NCBI GenBank assembly: GCA_947367855.1
Contig: CANBFE010000015.1
Coordinates: 1 to 64,000, forward strand
Origin: an uncultured Lachnospiraceae bacterium
GTDB lineage: Bacteria > Bacillota > Clostridia > Lachnospirales > Lachnospiraceae
Reading direction: 5' to 3'
Length of the DNA stretch: 64,000 bases
The notes beneath the pieces are model-generated. The model was not told where the DNA came from. It did not search any database and saw only the letters and a list, made by a program, of their open reading frames with translations. Of this stretch, positions 59,631 through 64,000 are shown piece by piece. The position numbers and the translations under genes are program-made. How positions within the stretch are numbered: the first letter of the stretch is position 1; each line of letters starts with the position of its first letter.

Positions 59631-60287
59631 TCAGCACCTTTGGGCTATTTTATAAGTATAGAAAACATCAACCGCCAAAAGAACCGCAATCACCGCCGAT
59701 GCTGCCAGAAAGCAGTACATTCCCCGGACAAAGAAGCAGATCACCACAATAACAGCACCTCCAATGATATAGGAGATTCCGCCAAAACGCTGGCTTTTTT
59801 TCCAAGTCGTTTCATTCTTCATGCTCCACCTGGTTTTCAGCCCCGTCACCGCGTTCATCCGCAGCTTGGGCATGATATTTCCCAGGATGATCATCCCAAT
59901 ACCCAGAAGTCCAAACAGGATTTGATTCACATCCCATGGATGGAAGGACAGGTTTTCCACCTTATGAAAACCGGCATACAGAATATACCCTGTCATGGCA
60001 TTAAAAATAAGCAGGGTGACAATGCCCGCAGCAATACAGACTTTCTCATTGTTGTTTCCATGCTCTTCCTGCCTTGCAGCAACCTTTGCCATTCCCAGAA
60101 AAAAGAGTCCCAAGACGACTGTGACAATGGGAACAATCAGAACCTCGTATTTACTGCCCCAACGTGTCACCTGATTGTCCGAATCATAATGCCCGGGGAT
60201 TTGCTCCGGCAAAAACCACAAAGCAGCCAAAGTGCCCATCAGCGGCAGAAACATAAGCCCGTAAAACACGATTTTTTTCCCTTTCAT
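59631..60287 (-). CDS. sdpI: SdpI family membrane protein (DUF1648-type)
   Basis: 218 residues, six hydrophobic segments. The N-terminal IPGHYDSDNQVTRWGSK block is the DUF1648 hallmark, and the later part GIGMIILGNIMPKLRMNAVTGLKTRWSM is typical of SdpI. In Bacillus SdpI gives immunity to the SdpC killing peptide and signals through SdpR. It overlaps the sdpR stop by four bases (ATGA). No sdpC-like toxin gene is seen here. Confidence 0.88.
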   Translation of the reverse strand: MKGKKIVFYGLMFLPLMGTLAALWFLPEQIPGHYDSDNQVTRWGSKYEVLIVPIVTVVLGLFFLGMAKVAARQEEHGNNNEKVCIAAGIVTLLIFNAMTGYILYAGFHKVENLSFHPWDVNQILFGLLGIGMIILGNIMPKLRMNAVTGLKTRWSMKNETTWKKSQRFGGISYIIGGAVIVVICFFVRGMYCFLAASAVIAVLLAVDVFYTYKIAQRC

Positions 60288-60553
60288 ACTTGACCTCCCC
60301 GCAAACTTTCGATCCACATGACTGCTTCGTCCAGAATCGATAAGTTCAGCTCATAATAGATAAAATTCTTATATTTTGTCTCATAAATCAGATCTGCTTT
60401 TTTCAGCTTTGACAAATGATAGGACAATGCCTGGGGCGTCATGTTAAGCGCATTTGCCAAATCTCCGGAATTGATTCTGCCCTCCTTTAACTTCAGCAAA
60501 ATCTGTCTGCGGGTTTCATCCGCCAGGGCCGCTAATACTTCGCTTACCGCCAA
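60284..60553 (-). CDS. sdpR: ArsR/SdpR family autorepressor
   Basis: 89 residues, a compact winged helix: LADETRRQILLKLKEGRINSGDLANALNMTPQALSYHLSKLKKADLI. Starts at TTG with GGAGG nine bases upstream. Two matching operator candidates flank the promoter, consistent with autorepression relieved by membrane SdpI. Confidence 0.9.
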   Translation of the reverse strand: MAVSEVLAALADETRRQILLKLKEGRINSGDLANALNMTPQALSYHLSKLKKADLIYETKYKNFIYYELNLSILDEAVMWIESLRGGQV

Positions 60554-60569
60554 CCATTCTCTCCTCCTG

Positions 60570-60589
60570 TTTCAAATTTTCTTTAAATA
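60570..60589 (-). promoter_or_regulatory. SdpR operator candidate 1
   Basis: 20-base element TTTCAAATT-TTTAAATA pattern immediately downstream of the -10 box; repeated upstream of the -35 with 18 of 20 bases the same. Confidence 0.6.
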
Positions 60590-60591
60590 GA

Positions 60592-60620
60592 ATTATAGTC
60601 GCATTCGCTTCAACTGTCAA
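60592..60620 (-). promoter_or_regulatory. Consensus promoter of sdpRI
   Basis: Minus-strand TTGACA at 60620-60615 and TATAAT at 60597-60592, 17 bases apart: both hexamers perfect. Confidence 0.9.
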
Positions 60621-60626
60621 TAACTA

Positions 60627-60646
60627 TTTCAAATTATTTTTAAATA
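60627..60646 (-). promoter_or_regulatory. SdpR operator candidate 2
   Basis: Second copy of the 20-base element, just upstream of the -35 box. A bound dimer on each side could bring about strong repression. Confidence 0.6.
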
Positions 60647-60662
60647 CTATCATTTATTATGA

Positions 60663-60692
60663 TTTACATTTCCTGCACCCATGCTGTATAAT
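60663..60692 (+). promoter_or_regulatory. Promoter of the solute-binding protein gene
   Basis: TTTACA and TATAAT with an 18-base spacer. Confidence 0.65.
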
Positions 60693-60796
60693 ACAGGCAG
60701 GCAGCCATAGAGCCGCTGCTTCCATGCCCGGCCGAATGATATCCTTACCCCATAAGGCCGGACACCGGAATCCCTCACGAACAGGAGCTGAAGAAA

Positions 60797-63166
60797 ATGA
60801 AGTGCCATCCTAAGTGCCATCCTATCAGCAGCAAAGCCAGTAAATCCGGAAGCAAAACCGGACACCCTACAAAAAGCATTATAATAAACGCTGCGGAAAA
60901 CAAAATAGAAGGCAATACAGAGCGCAATCGAGAAAACAATACTGAAAGCAGGCTGCCCCGGGCAATCACCCGATTCCCAATCTGGCTGACTGCTCTTTTC
61001 ATGATGCTTTTGCTGACAGCCTGCGGCAGCGGGACTGCTGACAACGGCAGACAGGTCTGGATTCCGGAATTCCGGACCATTGAAATGGCGGAGAATTCCT
61101 ACAACAACATGGCAATTCTGGGGGACACCTTATACTACATCTCCTATGAACAGCAGGGAGAAGGCTTCCGCTACCGTTTAAGCGGCTATTCCCTGACGGA
61201 TGGCCCTCTGCCCCCTGTTCCTCTGAACTGGCCGGACCAAAGGGACAGATTCCTCACCAGTTTATTTGCCATGGACCAGGAGGGCGGCGTCTACGTCATC
61301 ACCTTTGTCACGGCGGAAGGCGGCTCCGAAACCCATCTGTGCAAATTTGACACAGCGGGAACCCTCCTCTATGACACGGACATTTCCGGGGAAACCGGCG
61401 ACATCAATCTTCTGGCAGCGGACAGCCGGGGACGCATCTATATCTCCGGCAATGCATCCGGCACTTCCTGTATCTGGCTGTATACGGCGGAGGGAACCTG
61501 CCTGGGAACCTTCACCCCTGATCTGCCCACGGGAAGAATCACCGCCCTGGGTCCCGGCAGGGACGGCGCCATGTACGCCTGCTGCCAGAGCAACAACGGA
61601 GGCGGAACCGACTCTTTCCTCGTGGAAATCGATTTCGACAAAGCAAAGGCCGGGGCTTTACTTGCCGATTTCCCCCGGGGCGACAATTCCCTCCTGATTC
61701 CCGGGCCGGAAAATACGCTGCTTTCCTTTGACAGAACCACCCTTTATTCTTATGATTTGACAACCCAAAAAAGCGAAATCCTCTTTGACTGGTTGGACTA
61801 CGGGATCAACGGTTCCCATGTGACGGCTGTTCACATGCAGGACGACGGCCAACTCCTGGCAGTGAATTCGAACCTTGCCGAAAAAAACATTGAACTGGCG
61901 CTGCTGAAAAAATCCCACGGCACCCAGGTCCCGGAGAGGGAAACCATTGTCCTGGGCACGCTCTACAGCAATACCCTCCTGCGGAATGCCGTGATGGAAT
62001 TCAACCGGGAGAACGAGAAATACCAGGTGAAAATCAGAGAATATCTGGACCCCCAGACACATGACCGGGGGGACGCTGCCCTGCGGCTGAACAACGATAT
62101 TCTCTCCGACAACTGCCCCGATCTCCTGGACACTGCGGAGCTTGACCTGAATGCTCTGGCGTCAAAAGGGCTTTTCGCGGATTTAAATCCCTATCTGGAA
62201 AGCAGCACCCTGCTGAATGCCTCTGACTTCCTGGACAATCTTCTGGAAGCATATACGATAGACAACAAACTCGTTACCATTCCGTCGTGTTTTTCCCTAA
62301 GGACAGTGTTTGGGCAAAGCGGGGAGACAGGCGAGAACTGGGGATGGACTCTGGAAGAACTGATTGCTTACGCAAACGCCCATCCGGAGGCGGAGATTTT
62401 TGACAATACCTCCCGAAGCGAAATCATGCAATATCTGATGAGCTACAACATGGATACCTTTATCGACTGGTCCTCCGGGGAATGCCGTTTTGATTCCGCT
62501 GCCTTCAGGGAACTGCTCCAATTTGTTTCCCGCTTTCCCGGAGAAACCGTACAAAACTCCCAACAGGCCTCCACCCCGGTCAGAATCCGGAACGGGGAAG
62601 TGCTCCTCCTGGCAGAGACCCTTACGGATTTCAATTCCATACAACTGCCCCTGGCGATTTACGAAAATGGGGCAAACTGCATCGGCTTTCCCTCCGGGGA
62701 CGGCAGTGCAGGCTGCATGCTCCTCCCTTATGGGGCTTACGGCATTACCGTGAACTCGGACCGGAAAGAAGGCGCATGGGCCTTTCTGGAAAAATTCCTG
62801 ACCTCTGGCGACAGGGATTCCGCCTTCTTCCCTTCACAGAAAACCAGACTGGAGGAAAAAGCCGCATACGCCCTGAAGCCCGAAGCCCTTACTGATGAGA
62901 ACGGAAATCCCCTTCCCAACAGCACAGATTTGGTATCCATCGGTTACGCCGACTGGGAATACACTTACCATATCCCCACCCAAGAAGAGGTTGCACTGAC
63001 ACTGGACTTAATCGCCGCGGCAAAACCGGTATCCTTCAGCGAGACAAATGAAGTGGTCACCATTGTCAACGAAGAGGCGGAAGCCTATTACCTGGGGCAG
63101 AAGACCCTGGACCAGGTTGTGGAAATCATCCAGAGCCGGATTCGGATTTATGTCAATGAGGATTGA
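60797..63166 (+). CDS. Large solute-binding lipoprotein
   Basis: 789 residues. A lipobox LLLTAC places the lipidated Cys at residue 76 after a hydrophobic helix (WLTALFMMLLLT), but a 60-residue polar extension precedes it, which is unusual. After the Cys comes a ~280-residue domain with beta-propeller-like repeats (DQEGGVYVI, DSRGRIYISGN, GRDGAMYACCQ). A family 1-type extracellular solute-binding domain follows (NTLLRNAVMEFNRENEKYQVKI, LPYGAYGITVNSDRKEGAWAFLEKFL). GGAG is eight bases upstream. No permease genes adjoin. Confidence 0.8.
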   Translation: MKCHPKCHPISSKASKSGSKTGHPTKSIIINAAENKIEGNTERNRENNTESRLPRAITRFPIWLTALFMMLLLTACGSGTADNGRQVWIPEFRTIEMAENSYNNMAILGDTLYYISYEQQGEGFRYRLSGYSLTDGPLPPVPLNWPDQRDRFLTSLFAMDQEGGVYVITFVTAEGGSETHLCKFDTAGTLLYDTDISGETGDINLLAADSRGRIYISGNASGTSCIWLYTAEGTCLGTFTPDLPTGRITALGPGRDGAMYACCQSNNGGGTDSFLVEIDFDKAKAGALLADFPRGDNSLLIPGPENTLLSFDRTTLYSYDLTTQKSEILFDWLDYGINGSHVTAVHMQDDGQLLAVNSNLAEKNIELALLKKSHGTQVPERETIVLGTLYSNTLLRNAVMEFNRENEKYQVKIREYLDPQTHDRGDAALRLNNDILSDNCPDLLDTAELDLNALASKGLFADLNPYLESSTLLNASDFLDNLLEAYTIDNKLVTIPSCFSLRTVFGQSGETGENWGWTLEELIAYANAHPEAEIFDNTSRSEIMQYLMSYNMDTFIDWSSGECRFDSAAFRELLQFVSRFPGETVQNSQQASTPVRIRNGEVLLLAETLTDFNSIQLPLAIYENGANCIGFPSGDGSAGCMLLPYGAYGITVNSDRKEGAWAFLEKFLTSGDRDSAFFPSQKTRLEEKAAYALKPEALTDENGNPLPNSTDLVSIGYADWEYTYHIPTQEEVALTLDLIAAAKPVSFSETNEVVTIVNEEAEAYYLGQKTLDQVVEIIQSRIRIYVNED

Positions 63167-63225
63167 GGATAACCGTTCAGGGCACTGTCCGGACGGTTGC
63201 GCCTGGCCGCTGTATGGCTGAAATG

Positions 63226-63248
63226 GAGGCAGGCGCAAATGCCTTTTT
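63226..63248 (+). terminator. Probable terminator of the solute-binding protein gene
   Basis: AGGCA/TGCCT stem with a TTTTT run. Confidence 0.5.
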
Positions 63249-63349
63249 ATACTGCACGCCGGTTGAATTTGCAGTGCAACCCGACTGCAGACCGCCAGCC
63301 AGGTACTTTCCCTGATGCATCAATGTAAATCCTGGCGGTCTGCAGTATA
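63248..63349. mobile_element. 102-bp structured repeat, copy 2 (MITE/REP-like)
   Basis: Same TATACTGCA/TGCAGTATA ends and length as 31916-32017. In this copy the main stem is perfect (ACTGCAGACCGCCAG/CTGGCGGTCTGCAGT). It overlaps the 3' end of the neighbouring gene and supplies its last codons and stop. Confidence 0.78.
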
Positions 63350-64000
63350 GTCCCAAATCCCGGCATAGTGCGCAATCAGCAATGCCCGAAAGGTAATATC
63401 ACATTGCCTGCGTACTTTTGCGCGCCAGTCCGTCTCCAACTGTCCGCCAAAGTACGGACTCCAGCTTCGAAATTCGCCTTCATAGTGTTCAACAGCGCAA
63501 ATTCCGTTCTGACTGATATGGTCAACAACAAACTCCACTTCTTCCCTAAGTTCCGGCAAATACGGATATAATCCGCAGCGCACCAACCATTCTACTTTTT
63601 CCAGATTTGTTCTGCGCACTCCGTCCCCGGTGTGATGATTAAGTCCGTCCCCGGAAACAGAGTATCCTTCATTCAGCAGCCAACATGGGCCAACGGCATG
63701 ATTGCCTACCCAACAGCTTACGGGAGTCTTTATAATTTCCTCCCTGTCTGTTCGCATCAGCCTTTGAAACGCCTGGGCAAGCATGGCAACCTTTTCTTTC
63801 ATTTTCCATTTTTCTGCGGTAAATGCCAGTATCTCCAAATGATATCTGCAGGGCCACCTCTCATTTTTGTTAAATATCCGGCCCTTTTTAACAGGGCGGG
63901 AAACCTCCCATATGGAATCTACCTGCGTCACTCGCTTAAAGGATTCCAGAGAAAGCTCAATTTGCGGCGAAATATCGATTACATCGTCATAGTGCGCTCT
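63320..64000 (-). CDS. Hypothetical helical-toroid-like protein, 5' end outside the window
   Basis: 226 residues of an open frame that enters from beyond position 64000; the GTG at 63931 is internal, since codons upstream (DVIDISPQIELSLESFKR) are in frame. Repeated W/Y/H-rich helices (RWPCRYHLEILAFTAEKW, CWVGNHAVGPCWLLNEGY, FVVDHISQNGICAVEHYEGEF) resemble terpenoid-cyclase-like toroids, in the same general style as the gene at 5155-6009. The last nine codons come from the 102-bp repeat. Confidence 0.6.
   Translation of the reverse strand, partial: RAHYDDVIDISPQIELSLESFKRVTQVDSIWEVSRPVKKGRIFNKNERWPCRYHLEILAFTAEKWKMKEKVAMLAQAFQRLMRTDREEIIKTPVSCWVGNHAVGPCWLLNEGYSVSGDGLNHHTGDGVRRTNLEKVEWLVRCGLYPYLPELREEVEFVVDHISQNGICAVEHYEGEFRSWSPYFGGQLETDWRAKVRRQCDITFRALLIAHYAGIWDYTADRQDLH

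Noticed and set aside
59434..59637. 67-codon frame between hydrolase and sdpI
   Set aside because: No start signal and no conserved pattern; overlaps the end of sdpI.

Overview
The window looks like a chromosomal segment of an anaerobic Bacillota bacterium, most likely a Lachnospiraceae-type gut Clostridium. Evidence: strong AGGAGG-type ribosome binding sites, a T-box controlled threonyl-tRNA synthetase, rubrerythrin, an AmmeMemoRadiSam pair, BlaI/M56 and SdpR/SdpI modules, Hol-Tox-like mini-toxins, many ABC-2 drug or peptide transporters, and patchy base composition (GC-rich housekeeping and biosynthetic blocks, AT-rich accessory genes). Genus cannot be given from sequence reading alone.

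Layout. 0-4.5 kb (minus strand): rubrerythrin, an MFS transporter, and thrS behind a T-box leader. 4.5-7.1 kb: a decayed mobile-element scar (relaxase with its catalytic part deleted in frame, a toroid-like protein, a Sel1 protein, the tail of an AlbA_2-type ATP-binding protein). 7.1-18.9 kb (minus): a probable biosynthetic operon. In transcription order it encodes a DUF434-like protein, a GT1 glycosyltransferase, an extended SDR fused to a metallo-beta-lactamase-fold hydrolase, an adenylate-forming enzyme carrying 13-residue repeats, a second SDR, a KAS III-type condensing enzyme with a Cys-His-Asn triad, and two ABC half-exporters. The enzyme set recalls OleA/OleC/OleD logic plus glycosylation and export. 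Three minisatellites sit in or between its genes. 19-26.2 kb: a SUMF1-like protein, a TPR protein and a DUF4272 protein, interrupted by a divergent tetR plus three-gene ABC-2 transporter with two matching operator candidates.

26.4-28.1 kb: three tandem copies of a cassette that reads as a type I toxin-antitoxin locus. Each has a 29-30 residue hydrophobic peptide with an overlapping four-codon leader ORF, and a convergent antisense RNA whose promoter mirrors the toxin promoter. The first two copies are each followed by a broken tyrosine-recombinase remnant. 28.2-31.7 kb (minus): ECF-type sigma factor, membrane protein, ABC ATPase, permease. 31.7-32.6 kb: non-coding, with a 102-bp structured repeat found again at 63.25 kb and a cluster of hairpins. 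32.6-36.3 kb (plus): blaI, an M56 peptidase reading in frame into an ABC ATPase, and two permeases.

36.4-48.4 kb is an accessory region: Rpn-family nuclease, a Cys/His-rich repeat protein, an orphan NADAR-family protein, a MATE pump with divergent MerR regulator and a 19-bp-spacer promoter, four unrecognised genes, an HepT/MntA toxin-antitoxin pair, a zincin-like protein, a GyrI-like protein and a hexapeptide acetyltransferase. 48.5-50.7 kb holds four GNAT acetyltransferases, one with a 16-bp minisatellite built from repeated start signals. 50.7-51.2 kb carries two tandem predicted small RNAs that look like orphan type I antitoxins. 51.2-56.0 kb is a two-component system with an ABC ATPase and two permeases. 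56.2-58.6 kb is AmmeMemoRadiSam. The end holds an alpha/beta hydrolase, SdpI/SdpR with a duplicated operator, a large solute-binding lipoprotein, and a toroid-like gene cut by the window edge.
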